This document shows, piece after piece, positions 26,970 to 36,357 of a stretch of 57,324 nt of DNA (within the stretch, counting starts at the first letter, position 1; the number at the start of each line of letters is the position of its first letter). Below the pieces are notes generated by a model that saw nothing but the letters and a program-made list of their open reading frames with translations, ran no database searches and had not been told where the DNA came from. Source of the DNA: an uncultured Porphyromonadaceae bacterium (GTDB lineage Bacteria; Bacteroidota; Bacteroidia; Bacteroidales; Muribaculaceae); the NCBI GenBank assembly GCA_900547825.1, contig URII01000010.1:1-57324 (forward strand). Direction: 5' to 3'. Both the position numbers and the translations under genes were made by a program.

Positions 26970-28063
26970 TATACAGGTTCACAGGAATTAAGATCAAGAA
27001 GTTCTGTCCAGCTGGTGAGCATGGCTGTCAGGCTTTCAGAGAGGGGCTGACCTTTCTCACGACATAGGTAACGGCTTATTATGTCGAGGAGATATAGTGA
27101 GAATTCATCGTGGGAGAACCACGCCTGGCGCTTCATGTCGTCCATGATTTGACGAGGATGATGGTGGACTACATGAAGGCTTTGCTGAACATGGAAATGG
27201 TAGCGGTCGAGCATGGGGGGATAGCTCATTCGGGCATATTCCCAGTCGAACACAAACAGGCGGTCGCGCTCTATGAACATGTTCCAGGGTGTGAAATCGG
27301 CATGAAAGGCCGAATATGTCGTCTCTTTGCCGGATAGGGCTGCGATAGACCGGTCAATGTTCCGGCTGATGGTGTCGCGGCAGGCGGCAGGCACACTGTT
27401 GATATTGCACCGGAGCCATGTCAGTGACTTTCCGAGATCAGATTCTTCGAACCGCATAGTGCGCCCGGTACGCCGGGCCATATTCTGAAGGAATTGCTCA
27501 TGAACCGGCATAAACCGGTGGGGAGAATATGACTGCCGGGTTTTGGTGGTACTCTGGATGAAAATATGGGTGCCGTCGGCTAAAGTTCCACATTTCATAC
27601 AGTGCGGCACATCTTCCATTCCGGCCTCGTGAAGAGTTTGCAGCAACCACTGTTCATGGCTGAACAGGGCTGCTATATCCGGTGAATCGGTGAGCTTGCA
27701 GTAACCGAGAATGTCGGATCCAGCGACTAACTGTAGGGTTATCTTCTGATGTACTGACAGGGTTCCTCCGAAAATGGAAAACCCTGTTATTCTTTTTCCG
27801 AATGCTTTTTCGGCAGCCTCGGTTATGTCCTGGCGCAGGGATGTGTATATAACGGTGGCTCCGGCCACCTTGCGCACCTGCGGCACTCGGTGAAGCAGAG
27901 GGAACAGTCGTTTGAGGGCTTTCCCTTTAAGTCCGATGGGCTGGCATAGCTCCAATGCAGTGCCTATCCCTGATGCAGGCAGCAGCCAGCATTTGCCGTC
28001 GGCATTGGTAATAAGGTAGGCCCGAGTGTTGCCGGGCCTTATGATTGAGTCAATTGAAATCAA
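26969..28063 (-). CDS. APH/choline-kinase-like phosphotransferase
   Basis: 364 aa. The C-terminal lobe has the catalytic loop FHADFTPWNMFIE (His254, Asp256, Asn261) and the metal-binding VFDWEYA (Asp273), typical of aminoglycoside phosphotransferase/choline kinase-fold enzymes. The N-terminal lobe is divergent. In a polysaccharide operon it could phosphorylate a sugar or an alcohol used to decorate the glycan. It overlaps the following GT4 gene by 14 bases. Substrate unknown. Confidence 0.75.
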   Translation of the reverse strand: MISIDSIIRPGNTRAYLITNADGKCWLLPASGIGTALELCQPIGLKGKALKRLFPLLHRVPQVRKVAGATVIYTSLRQDITEAAEKAFGKRITGFSIFGGTLSVHQKITLQLVAGSDILGYCKLTDSPDIAALFSHEQWLLQTLHEAGMEDVPHCMKCGTLADGTHIFIQSTTKTRQSYSPHRFMPVHEQFLQNMARRTGRTMRFEESDLGKSLTWLRCNINSVPAACRDTISRNIDRSIAALSGKETTYSAFHADFTPWNMFIERDRLFVFDWEYARMSYPPMLDRYHFHVQQSLHVVHHHPRQIMDDMKRQAWFSHDEFSLYLLDIISRYLCREKGQPLSESLTAMLTSWTELLDLNSCEPV

Positions 28064-29285
28064 TGTGAGCGGTGATTATGTCGCGGATCTCCTCGCCGTG
28101 ACGTTTCCATGTTATTTTGCCAGCGGCCTCTGCCGCAGCATTTCCCATTTTCATTCTCAATGCCGGATCATGAAGGCGCAGAATGGCCCCGGCAAAATTT
28201 CTGATGGTTTCCTCGCGTCCTTTACGTGGAATGACGGTTGAGAACTCAGGCGTGAAATAACGTGTATATCCTGTGGTGTCGAGCGCAACAAGCGGTTTGC
28301 CCATTGCCATTGCGTCGAACGACACGGTGACGGCCCCCTCCTTGAGCGAAGGATTGAGCACTACGTCGGCTTCCGACATAAGGTGTCGGTAAGTGCTGCT
28401 GTCCACACTGCCTGTAAACTTTACATTTTGGGCAATACCGCATTGCCGGGCCAAAGCTTCAAGCCGTTCGCGGTCTATACCTTTCCCGACAATCGTCAGG
28501 GTTATGTCATCATATTTCTTCAGAGCTTCCGCTACCGCAAGTATGGCTATGTCAAATCCTCTCCAGGCATCCAGCCGTCCCACGGCTATGAGCCGCATAC
28601 CTTCATGCGGTTCTTGTCCGGACGAAGGATTCGTTGTAGAGCAGTCCGTGGCTACATCGGTGAATATTACGGACCGGTTTCTGACCCGATCCGGAAGTAA
28701 ATCTTTTGTCAGAGCTGTTTTGCACAGAATCAAGTCAGCCTTTGACGCACGGCGCCTGAGGGCCGGGCTTATACATGCCGCGTTGACAGATATCCGGCGT
28801 ATCCGTTCTATTATCCGTGACTTGCGTGAGTAATGACGGGAGTAATCGGCGGGAATGGTTTCCAATCCTCCTACCGGCCCCCATATAAATTGCTGGCGTG
28901 ATCCGAAGCGGCTCACGGGCCACAGCACATTGCCGTAGGTAAGATGATGGAATACTTTTATGCCGTTTTCCTGCATTGTGCGTTTTACGATTCTGTTCGT
29001 AAACAATTGCCAGAGGTTATAATATGTGCGTACGCCCCGTAGACCTCTTTTCCAGAAACGCGCCCACTTCGGCAGGTCGAAATAAAGGAAATGTATTCCC
29101 GCATATTCCGGATTATCCTTTATCCAGGGCTCTATGGTGTGGCGGTTGCTTTCGCGTGTCAGCACCCATAACTCGAAGTACCGTGACATCTCCAATACCC
29201 AATGCCATCCCACACCGATCTCGCTTCCCAATCCCGGTTCGCACGCATACGCCGACACAAAAATCTTTTTCTTCACGAATTTCAT
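28050..29285 (-). CDS. Glycosyltransferase family 4
   Basis: 411 aa GT-B enzyme. It begins IFVSAYACEPGLGSEIGVGW, a pattern seen in a subgroup of capsule GT4 enzymes, and has LIAVGRLDAWRGFDIAILAV and GAVTVSFDAMAMGKPLVA in the C-terminal domain. The second acidic residue of the usual E-x7-E is Asp here. It overlaps the kinase-like gene by 14 bases. The 63-base gap to the acyltransferase shows nothing notable. Confidence 0.85.
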   Translation of the reverse strand: MKFVKKKIFVSAYACEPGLGSEIGVGWHWVLEMSRYFELWVLTRESNRHTIEPWIKDNPEYAGIHFLYFDLPKWARFWKRGLRGVRTYYNLWQLFTNRIVKRTMQENGIKVFHHLTYGNVLWPVSRFGSRQQFIWGPVGGLETIPADYSRHYSRKSRIIERIRRISVNAACISPALRRRASKADLILCKTALTKDLLPDRVRNRSVIFTDVATDCSTTNPSSGQEPHEGMRLIAVGRLDAWRGFDIAILAVAEALKKYDDITLTIVGKGIDRERLEALARQCGIAQNVKFTGSVDSSTYRHLMSEADVVLNPSLKEGAVTVSFDAMAMGKPLVALDTTGYTRYFTPEFSTVIPRKGREETIRNFAGAILRLHDPALRMKMGNAAAEAAGKITWKRHGEEIRDIITAHIDFN

Positions 29286-29348
29286 AATTAAAATAATTTA
29301 ATTATTGGGAGATATACTAATATCTAATAACAGAAATAAATTGTGAGC

Positions 29349-30425
29349 TTAATTGGAGGATAGTAATTTATTCTTTTGCTTGATGGAGATTAAAGATAAG
29401 TATTTATTAGGTATGAGATTAATTAAAATAACTCCTAATAGAGGTAAGCATATTCCAAAGAATGTGTATAATAACCAGTCAAAATTGCTTTGGCCTCCAA
29501 TAGCCGGAAAAATTGAAAGTTCTGACATAGGAAGATCATCCCTAAAGATGATTATTAAGCTAGCTAATTTGAAACAGATAAAATGGAACGTAAGTATTAT
29601 CAGAGTGTTGGTCCCGATAAAATCAAGAATATTAGCGATTCGTAAAGTTGATAACTTTTCGGAGATAACCATTAACGTAGTTATGCAGATTAAGGCGAAT
29701 GGAAACAGAATGAATAGGTTTAATCCTTTGGGAGTAATAGGCATAAAAAACAGAGATATGACGAAAGTTAAGACAATGGATATAATTGAAATTGGAAATG
29801 AAGGCTTGCGATTTAATTTGCAATAGGTTAAACCAGCAAAAAAATAAGCAGTATGTAGAAGTGTTGTATCATGAATTTTTATGAATAGAGAATTATCGTT
29901 TAACAGATATGCACCTAATAAGAATCCTATAGTAATTAGCAATAGATATATCGTTTTTACCCCCCCCTCCCGAATTGTTGTTTTTTGTGAATAAGTCAAT
30001 TTGGACATTAAATAGATGATAAAATAGGCAATAATGCTAATGATGAAAAGATCAATTAAAAACCAATATCCTCCTAAAAGTTGTTCAGAGCTACTTAATG
30101 TAAACGCTCTGATTGTATGATCTAAAAAATCGGATAATGTGTAAACATTTTTATAGATTAAGAAATGAGCTAAAACATTGTGAAAGATCAGAAATATAAT
30201 AGTCCATTTAACGAATGGGACATATAAGCTTTTGATTTTTTTTGAGATATATGTTTTTGGGTGTTTAAGGGATTGGTCTTTGAATAAATACCCACTTATG
30301 AAAAAGAATAAAGGCATATGAAAGCAATATATCCATGTCGTAAGATATTCTGGACATGGGCTATGCCCGATTACCATAAGGGAAATTCCTATACCTTTGG
30401 TGATGGAAATACTTTTATTATGCAT
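29349..30425 (-). CDS. Membrane O-acyltransferase (Acyl_transf_3) containing a G8 tract
   Basis: 358 aa, about ten hydrophobic helices. The N-terminus reads ITKGIGISLMVIGHS with the conserved His21, then CFHMPLFFFISGYLFKDQ, both classic for acyltransferase 3 proteins that O-acetylate or acylate surface glycans. The coding strand carries eight G (29967-29960) at codons 153-156 (E-G-G-V). In the present state the frame is open; losing one G creates an immediate TAA. The gene is much more AT-rich than its neighbours, suggesting separate acquisition. It overlaps the next gene by 8 bases. Confidence 0.87.
   Translation of the reverse strand: MHNKSISITKGIGISLMVIGHSPCPEYLTTWIYCFHMPLFFFISGYLFKDQSLKHPKTYISKKIKSLYVPFVKWTIIFLIFHNVLAHFLIYKNVYTLSDFLDHTIRAFTLSSSEQLLGGYWFLIDLFIISIIAYFIIYLMSKLTYSQKTTIREGGVKTIYLLLITIGFLLGAYLLNDNSLFIKIHDTTLLHTAYFFAGLTYCKLNRKPSFPISIISIVLTFVISLFFMPITPKGLNLFILFPFALICITTLMVISEKLSTLRIANILDFIGTNTLIILTFHFICFKLASLIIIFRDDLPMSELSIFPAIGGQSNFDWLLYTFFGICLPLLGVILINLIPNKYLSLISIKQKNKLLSSN
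29960..29967. repeat. Homopolymer C8 (G8 on coding strand) in acyltransferase
   Basis: Eight C on the plus strand preceded by TTA. On the coding strand this is GGGGGGGGTAA read as ..gaG GGG GGG Gta..; G7 would give in-frame TAA. Confidence 0.95.
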
Positions 30426-31761
30426 TCGAGGTATATTTCAGTCGTTTGAGGTTTTTACGGTGTTGGGTATCGAAGATATGGTCAAGTATGTGCGTGACGG
30501 CGTCATCGGGAGTCGATTCGTTAAGTACCTTCAGATATCCTTTCTTCGGAGCCATAAAATCGATACGGGCATTGATGTCATGGATGCCTTGCTCGTCAAG
30601 TTCCTTTTTTCGTGCGAGGATAGTGGGCGCCGAGGCAGTGAGCAATATATTATAGTCGAGCGATGGAATGAACAGCTTGCGCCACATATTAAGGAATCGA
30701 GGCGGGAGATAGATCCGTGACCGGCGGCTGTCGCATATTATGTCGGTGAAATATCGGTCGAACACTACAAGACGGGTTATCCGTGTGAGGCTCTTCACTT
30801 TGGCGAAGTATCCGATTATGTAATCGGTTGAGTAGTATGCAAGCCGGACGAGCGATGACAGTGTCCCGGTGCGGGTGCCCCGGTGCGGGTCACTATAGTT
30901 GCGGTCCACTTCCTTTTTTATTCCAGCCTGATGGGCCACCTCTCCGAGGTTGCCGAACAGAGCAGGACGGAAATGGTAATAGGAATGTGCCGTGGCGAAT
31001 ACAGCCCCGAGCCGTTCGATTGTGCGGTCAATCACCGTAGTCTTGCCAGATCCGTCAGGCCCTGTGAAGCCGATTGAGAATCCAGTGCGCGAACGGATGT
31101 AATTGCCGGTAAATGTATATAGAAATTTCGTGATACCGGATATAAATCCTAACGGACGCGTGCGCAGGTTGTGAGCCACGGCGTGTATAAGCAGTTTTTT
31201 GCCGGAAACGGTATCGCACTCGTTGGTAGAACGAACGCCGAATGTCCGTGCGAGTTTGCCTGTGACATATTCCGAATTCTCGGCTGCAAGTCGGGTTGAA
31301 CGGTATTTCTCGGGATATTGTGTGCCTACGGCGCGATCGTAAAGATATTTGTCAAGAAACTGAGAGTCAGTTTTCAAGTGCCATAGAAATCCGTTGAACT
31401 CCTTGTCGGCAAGAAATTCGTCGGCGCTCATCAGCAGAATCCCGAATACGGAGGTGTCAACGAAGAAGTCCCATTGCATTATCGACGTGGAATTTCCGTC
31501 ATTGCGGGCGCATACAAACGTTATCAGTCGGTCGGAGTTCAGATAAGTTATTATTTTCCATCCGCTATGACATATCAGCTCCACAAGCTGTCGGCGGATA
31601 CGTTTGAAATCTTGTTTGCGAATTATTATATCTATATCGCGTGCGGCATTGCTGTGGGGCAGTCCCTCGAAATTGCGCATCACAGCATACTCCGCATTTT
31701 CGTTCAGAAATCCGATAACCTCCTCTATAAGTTGTGCAGTTAAAGAACTTTCTCCACTCAT
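30418..31761 (-). CDS. Nucleotidyltransferase-fold / P-loop (thymidylate-kinase-like) fusion protein
   Basis: 447 aa. The N-terminal half resembles nucleotidyltransferase-fold proteins found in glycan loci (YAVMRNFEGLPHSNAARDID, with Asp42/Asp44, and MQWDFFVD). The C-terminal half is a P-loop kinase of the thymidylate-kinase type: GFTGPDGSGKTTVIDR (Walker A about 234-241), VVFDRYFTDI, and a late LTASAPTILARKKELDEQG lid. Such fusions occur in capsule clusters, where they are thought to activate or phosphorylate a glycan precursor; the reaction is not established. It overlaps both neighbours by a few bases (8 and 4), so it is part of the operon. Confidence 0.72.
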   Translation of the reverse strand: MSGESSLTAQLIEEVIGFLNENAEYAVMRNFEGLPHSNAARDIDIIIRKQDFKRIRRQLVELICHSGWKIITYLNSDRLITFVCARNDGNSTSIMQWDFFVDTSVFGILLMSADEFLADKEFNGFLWHLKTDSQFLDKYLYDRAVGTQYPEKYRSTRLAAENSEYVTGKLARTFGVRSTNECDTVSGKKLLIHAVAHNLRTRPLGFISGITKFLYTFTGNYIRSRTGFSIGFTGPDGSGKTTVIDRTIERLGAVFATAHSYYHFRPALFGNLGEVAHQAGIKKEVDRNYSDPHRGTRTGTLSSLVRLAYYSTDYIIGYFAKVKSLTRITRLVVFDRYFTDIICDSRRSRIYLPPRFLNMWRKLFIPSLDYNILLTASAPTILARKKELDEQGIHDINARIDFMAPKKGYLKVLNESTPDDAVTHILDHIFDTQHRKNLKRLKYTSNA

Positions 31762-32711
31762 AAATTATGTTTTAATTTATCGAAAAAATATGATGGTCGG
31801 GCAGCGATTGAACGTATGATAAGCCAAGCACCTTTTATCGGATTTCGCCCCTTAAGGAGCAAGGCTCCATTACGCAACGAATCGGCTGCAAATCCCTCAC
31901 GTTTAATAGCTTTTATTTCCTTTGATGATAATGAAGAGTAGAACTCGTTGAATGTGATATCTTTTTTTCCGGCACGTCGCCGCCGCACATTCGTTTTGGT
32001 GTAACGCATCTTGAGAATCATCGGAAAGCTGTTTGTAGACAACCCGCCTCCTTTTCTATACAGGCATAATGTTTCCGGCACTACGATAATTGCGCGGCCC
32101 GCAGAATAAAGATCGCTCATACGTGTCCAAAGATCAAGATCTTCGCAATAATCCTGATATCTTGGGCGACCTTCGGGGAATCCATCGATTATGTATCCTC
32201 CCACACTTAATGCTGCATTACGGTCGTAAATAGCTGTTGGCTGCATGAATATTAGTTTCCCCGCAGCAGCTTTAGTATAGAAGTTCTCCTTATTTGTTTC
32301 GCCAAGATGTAATCCTCCCCCGATCTTTTTCCCATCACCGTCGATATAATCTAAATGGCAGCCAACTGCTATAAGTTGGCTGTCAGATTGGATTTTTTGC
32401 CACATAGTCGCTATGGCATGTGTAAGCAGAATGTCATCAGCATCAAGAAACATCATATAACGGGTCCGGGCATGTCTTTCAGCAAAATGTCGGGCATAGC
32501 CTATCCCCATGTTTCGGTCAAAGCTTACAATCTCATGCTGACGTGGATGTGCGGCAAAAAAAGAACGCACACGCTCCATTGATTTGTCGGTGGAACAATC
32601 ATCAACAATCAGCAAATGGAATGCTTGTGTCGATTGATTTATGACACTTTCCAAAGTCTCCTCAATATACCGCTCTGCGTTATATACGCATATCGCCAAC
32701 GTCAGATCCAT
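31758..32711 (-). CDS. Glycosyltransferase family 2
   Basis: 317 aa GT-A enzyme. It begins LTLAICVYNAERYIEETLES, with LLIVDDCSTDKSMERV and the metal-binding FLDADDILL (DxD). The C-terminal region KTNVRRRRAGKKDITFNEF is basic and may contact the membrane. It acts on cytoplasmic lipid-linked intermediates. The stop overlaps the next gene's start by 4 bases (ATGA). Confidence 0.87.
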   Translation of the reverse strand: MDLTLAICVYNAERYIEETLESVINQSTQAFHLLIVDDCSTDKSMERVRSFFAAHPRQHEIVSFDRNMGIGYARHFAERHARTRYMMFLDADDILLTHAIATMWQKIQSDSQLIAVGCHLDYIDGDGKKIGGGLHLGETNKENFYTKAAAGKLIFMQPTAIYDRNAALSVGGYIIDGFPEGRPRYQDYCEDLDLWTRMSDLYSAGRAIIVVPETLCLYRKGGGLSTNSFPMILKMRYTKTNVRRRRAGKKDITFNEFYSSLSSKEIKAIKREGFAADSLRNGALLLKGRNPIKGAWLIIRSIAARPSYFFDKLKHNL

Positions 32712-32712
32712 A

Positions 32713-33570
32713 TTAGTTGCTTCTTAAAATCAAGAAATATTTTATTCTATAATGTAAGAATTTGAAGAAATTTCCTCCACCGTAGATTTTCCAAAGGTGG
32801 AATCCACGCATATTGGCTGATAAGGTAGAAAAAAGTCGTAAAAATTTAGGGAGCAGCTTTGAAGATGATATTCCGCAAGTGTTGTTGCCATGCAACCTGT
32901 AGTACATTGTCGGTTCAAGTATGGTACTTATTATGCCACCATTATTTGCAACGGCCATAGCACATATGGAATCATGTACACGGACATTAATATATGGGAA
33001 AACTATATCCTTAACTCTGTGATTGAACAACATTGTGCATCCACCGACGATTGTATAAATTCTCAATATATCAGGATGTTTTAACCGGTCAATTTTTTTT
33101 GCTATACGTTCAATTGGAAGATTGCGAGGGTTAAATTCCGACTTGAGTATAATCTTAAGATCTCCATCGGTATGTGTACGGTCAGTATGTACAATTATCG
33201 GTTCGTCTGGATGTAACTTTTCTTCATCTTTGATTCGGTTAATTGATTTTTCAATTTTGTCGGGGAACCAGACATCATCCTGATCGCAGAACATATAGTA
33301 ATCAGATTCAACGATATTCAGCATCGACATGAAATTCATACCGGCCCCCTGCCGAGACAATCCTATGTCCAATAATTTTATACGGTCATCAGTCGCACAG
33401 TATTCTTCGATTATGTCTCTTGTCGCATCTGAGGATCCATCATCCTGAATATATAAAGTCCAATCTTTGAACGACTGGTTGATTATCGAGTCAATCTGTT
33501 CTCGAAGAAACTTTTCACCATTATATGTTGCCATTAGAATGGCAATACTATGTGGATTATGATTCCTCAT
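32713..33570 (-). CDS. Glycosyltransferase family 2
   Basis: 285 aa from Met at 33570. The sequence begins HSIAILMATYNGEKFLREQI, then LYIQDDGSSDATRD and the DxD-like FCDQDDVWFPDK, typical of rhamnosyl- or glucosyltransferase-like GT2 enzymes. An upstream frame to 33657 would overlap the preceding gene by about 100 bases and add a hydrophobic, AT-rich segment without GT character, so the shorter start (14-base overlap) is preferred. AT-rich. Confidence 0.85.
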   Translation of the reverse strand: MRNHNPHSIAILMATYNGEKFLREQIDSIINQSFKDWTLYIQDDGSSDATRDIIEEYCATDDRIKLLDIGLSRQGAGMNFMSMLNIVESDYYMFCDQDDVWFPDKIEKSINRIKDEEKLHPDEPIIVHTDRTHTDGDLKIILKSEFNPRNLPIERIAKKIDRLKHPDILRIYTIVGGCTMLFNHRVKDIVFPYINVRVHDSICAMAVANNGGIISTILEPTMYYRLHGNNTCGISSSKLLPKFLRLFSTLSANMRGFHLWKIYGGGNFFKFLHYRIKYFLILRSN

Positions 33571-34726
33571 TGAAAATATGATTGTAAAAATTAATAATAG
33601 AGTCTGTACACTTATTAATACTATATAGATAAGATACTGTTTTTTGGGCTGATTCAATCATTTCACGATATTTAAAAATTCCATTAGATGCAATTTCGGT
33701 CATAGCCTCAATAAGTTCAGATGAAGATAAATATCGAATTCCTATTTCTTTCCCTGTAAGGGAATAACCATTGTCAAATTGTTCTTTTGTGCCGTGTGCA
33801 TTATAGCCAATTACTAAACAACCTTCTGACATTGCCTCAATAGTTACGCGCCCCAGCCCTTCATTAGTAGAGGCCATTATCATACCCATTGCTTTCCTCA
33901 TTAATTCTGATACCTTATCTGTGGCTCCTAAGAAGTGTACATGTTCAGATATGTTTAGTTTGGATGTCATTGACTTAAGTTCATCCATATAGGAACTATC
34001 AATGGGAGCTCCAGCAACTTTTAAGCGGAACTGGGGAAAGCGTTTATGTAATTTTTCAAAAGCGTATAAAACTGATTCGATCCCTTTTGCCTTACTTAAA
34101 CGGCCTGCAAAAAGAAAATATGGTTCTTTATTCCAGTCAATGGATTTTAGGTTTTCAGTTACTACTCCATTATAGATAACAACAGAGGATGAATTACAAT
34201 TAAAATAATTATATAAATTTTTAGTGATGGTAATTGTATAATTATTTTTATTTTTAAGACGTTGAATAAATGTTTTTTTAGAAGGATATATCTTCTCTCC
34301 AAAATCTAAATCTTGATATTCTCTTAAATGATAAATATGTGGAATAGATAAAGATATTGCTGCCTTATATCCAATATCTAAAACTCCGACATTAGAATGT
34401 ATAATGTCATATTTTTCTTGGATCACTATCTTTTTTATTAGTCGATATGCGTTGTAATTTATGTATTTGTGGTACAAAAAAGCTATGGGGAACAATAGTA
34501 CGCTTTTAATTGTTTTGCAGGGGGGGTAATTTGCGTGTCTATTTGCTATTACATATACTTTCCATCCACGTTTAACCCAATCATTGTATACACCTGTTTT
34601 GTTTGGAAGAACAACACCAAATTTGTATATGGGTGACTTCTCAATATTTTGCATTACTGCTTCAATAGATTTAGTCGAACCTCCAAATGGTGAGGATGAT
34701 GACAGGATGTATAATATTTTTTTCAT
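33557..34726 (-). CDS. Glycosyltransferase family 4 containing a C7 tract
   Basis: 389 aa GT-B enzyme. It begins KKILYILSSSSPFGGSTKSI, with DIIHSNVGVLDIGYKAA, FLFAGRLSKAKGIESVLYAF and NEGLGRVTIEAMSEGCLVIG (E-x7-E). Codons 67-70 (Y-P-P-C) contain seven consecutive C on the coding strand, preceded by ATTA. A one-base slip would truncate the protein early. Very AT-rich, like the two following genes. Confidence 0.88.
   Translation of the reverse strand: MKKILYILSSSSPFGGSTKSIEAVMQNIEKSPIYKFGVVLPNKTGVYNDWVKRGWKVYVIANRHANYPPCKTIKSVLLFPIAFLYHKYINYNAYRLIKKIVIQEKYDIIHSNVGVLDIGYKAAISLSIPHIYHLREYQDLDFGEKIYPSKKTFIQRLKNKNNYTITITKNLYNYFNCNSSSVVIYNGVVTENLKSIDWNKEPYFLFAGRLSKAKGIESVLYAFEKLHKRFPQFRLKVAGAPIDSSYMDELKSMTSKLNISEHVHFLGATDKVSELMRKAMGMIMASTNEGLGRVTIEAMSEGCLVIGYNAHGTKEQFDNGYSLTGKEIGIRYLSSSELIEAMTEIASNGIFKYREMIESAQKTVSYLYSINKCTDSIINFYNHIFNEES
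34520..34526. repeat. Homopolymer G7 (C7 on coding strand) in GT4
   Basis: Seven G followed by TAA on the plus strand, i.e. TTACCCCCCC on the coding strand. It is the shorter member of the five-tract set. Confidence 0.95.
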
Positions 34727-34747
34727 TATATAAGTTAGAAATGGTTG

Positions 34748-35779
34748 CTAATTGAAGATGATTGAATCCCATTTAGTTTGTAATTTAGATCCTCCAATTT
34801 GTATTAATTTCCAAATCGGTTGCAAAATTGTATCAATAAAAATACAAGACAGGACAATCACTACAGCAAAAATAAATGTAAATATGAAAATTTGAATATT
34901 ATTGTCGGATATATATAATATCCAGTTAACAACAGGTTTGATTAAACCAATAAATATTAGATTAGCACCATGAAGCATATAGATAGTAAGAGATGATTTT
35001 GCTATTCGATTAATTGTAGGAGAATAAAATTTCAGGCCTCCTATCCATAGGAAAAATAGGATAGCGCTAAAAAGTAAGCCTATACTGCAATACGAAAAAA
35101 AAACTTTCTCAAAAATTAGATTAGCAAAATAACCTTTCCAGATTGAAAAAATAATTATCAGGAGGAGATTTAAAATTATATATGACAAAGCAAAATAATA
35201 AATATTTATTTTTTGCCATTTATGCTGATATTTTTTTATAGCATATCCAACGACATAAAGAAACATGAACGTAGGAAGATTTTTACCCATTAATAGGGAA
35301 CTGTCATATCCTATAGATCCACAATAATGACTAATAAAAAATAAAATCAAAATTAAAGCGAACAGCTGTTTATTTGAGCAATGGTAGATATATTGGTTTA
35401 GTACAGGCGAAAAAAGATATAAGAAAAGATAAGTCCGCATAAACCAAAAAGGAGAGGAGGATATCCATAGTACAGTTTCTTGTAGTAAATCCAATGAGTA
35501 ACCATATATACAAATATAAAGAATAGAAAGGGGTAGATATAAAACAGCCATCATCCCCAATAACTTAATTAACCCCTTTATATTTGCTTTGATACCAAAA
35601 TAACCGCTTATCATGACGAAGAGTAAAACTCCGATATGTAAGGGAAGCCAGATCGCCTTAAAAAAAAGATTCTCGCTTACAGGATAAATGAAGAAACAGA
35701 ATAAATGATATAACACAATAAAAAATTGTGCTATGATTCGGATTAATTCAAATGAACTTTCTCTCTGTTCTGCCATCAT
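34748..35779 (-). CDS. Membrane acyltransferase (Acyl_transf_3)
   Basis: 343 aa, about ten hydrophobic segments. The N-terminus SSFELIRIIAQFFIVLYHLF has the conserved His in helix 1, and PLHIGVLLFVMISGYFGIK follows, as in the O-acetyltransferase family. It is AT-rich and has no long G/C homopolymer, in contrast to three of the other four membrane acyltransferases here. Predicted inner-membrane glycan acylation; substrate unknown. Confidence 0.82.
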   Translation of the reverse strand: MMAEQRESSFELIRIIAQFFIVLYHLFCFFIYPVSENLFFKAIWLPLHIGVLLFVMISGYFGIKANIKGLIKLLGMMAVLYLPLSILYICIYGYSLDLLQETVLWISSSPFWFMRTYLFLYLFSPVLNQYIYHCSNKQLFALILILFFISHYCGSIGYDSSLLMGKNLPTFMFLYVVGYAIKKYQHKWQKINIYYFALSYIILNLLLIIIFSIWKGYFANLIFEKVFFSYCSIGLLFSAILFFLWIGGLKFYSPTINRIAKSSLTIYMLHGANLIFIGLIKPVVNWILYISDNNIQIFIFTFIFAVVIVLSCIFIDTILQPIWKLIQIGGSKLQTKWDSIIFN

Positions 35780-35790
35780 TAAATAATATA

Positions 35791-36354
35791 TTATTTAGCT
35801 TTTTTATTGATAGGCTTTGCCGGATTGCCCACAACAATAGTATTACTGGGAACATCTTTAACAACAACTGATCCAGCTCCAATTATTGCATTATCTCCCA
35901 CTATGATATCTCCTATAACAATTGCTCCAGCGCAAATTTTAACATTATTGCCAATCCGTGGATTACGTGATCCTTTGGCTTTTCGTCCGATAGTAACATT
36001 GTGCCATATTTGTACATTTTCCCCTATAGATTCCGGAAATATAATGGAGCTAAATCCATGTTGTAGAACAATTCCTGAACCAATTTTTTCAGGGGCTACA
36101 ACAAAATGTACTGATTCCCTAGGGCATGGAATCCATTCCATATTTGCACGCCATAATACAAGACTACGATATTCACGTAGCGTGGCAAAAAGTTTTACAA
36201 ATGATAGAAAATCATACTTATATTTACATACAGTAAGCGTTGCTAACCAATTATATAGATCTTCCCTTTGTGTATTATGATTGTAAAAGCGATAGATTAG
36301 ATAGAAAGGGGAAAAAATCAAGCATTTAAGCCAAAGAATGATGCGAAATATCAT
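35791..36354 (-). CDS. Hexapeptide-repeat acetyltransferase (serine acetyltransferase-like)
   Basis: 187 aa. The C-terminal half is a left-handed beta-helix: FPESIGENVQIWHNVTIGRK, NPRIGNNVKICAGAIVIGDI, VGDNAIIGAGSVVVKDVPSN, TIVVGNPAKPI, with the catalytic-type His in IWHNVTIG. The N-terminal 60 residues have a hydrophobic, basic stretch that could associate with the membrane. It probably O- or N-acetylates a sugar from acetyl-CoA. It lies 11 nt from the acyltransferase and 3 nt from the polymerase gene. Confidence 0.87.
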   Translation of the reverse strand: MIFRIILWLKCLIFSPFYLIYRFYNHNTQREDLYNWLATLTVCKYKYDFLSFVKLFATLREYRSLVLWRANMEWIPCPRESVHFVVAPEKIGSGIVLQHGFSSIIFPESIGENVQIWHNVTIGRKAKGSRNPRIGNNVKICAGAIVIGDIIVGDNAIIGAGSVVVKDVPSNTIVVGNPAKPINKKAK

Positions 36355-36357
36355 AAT

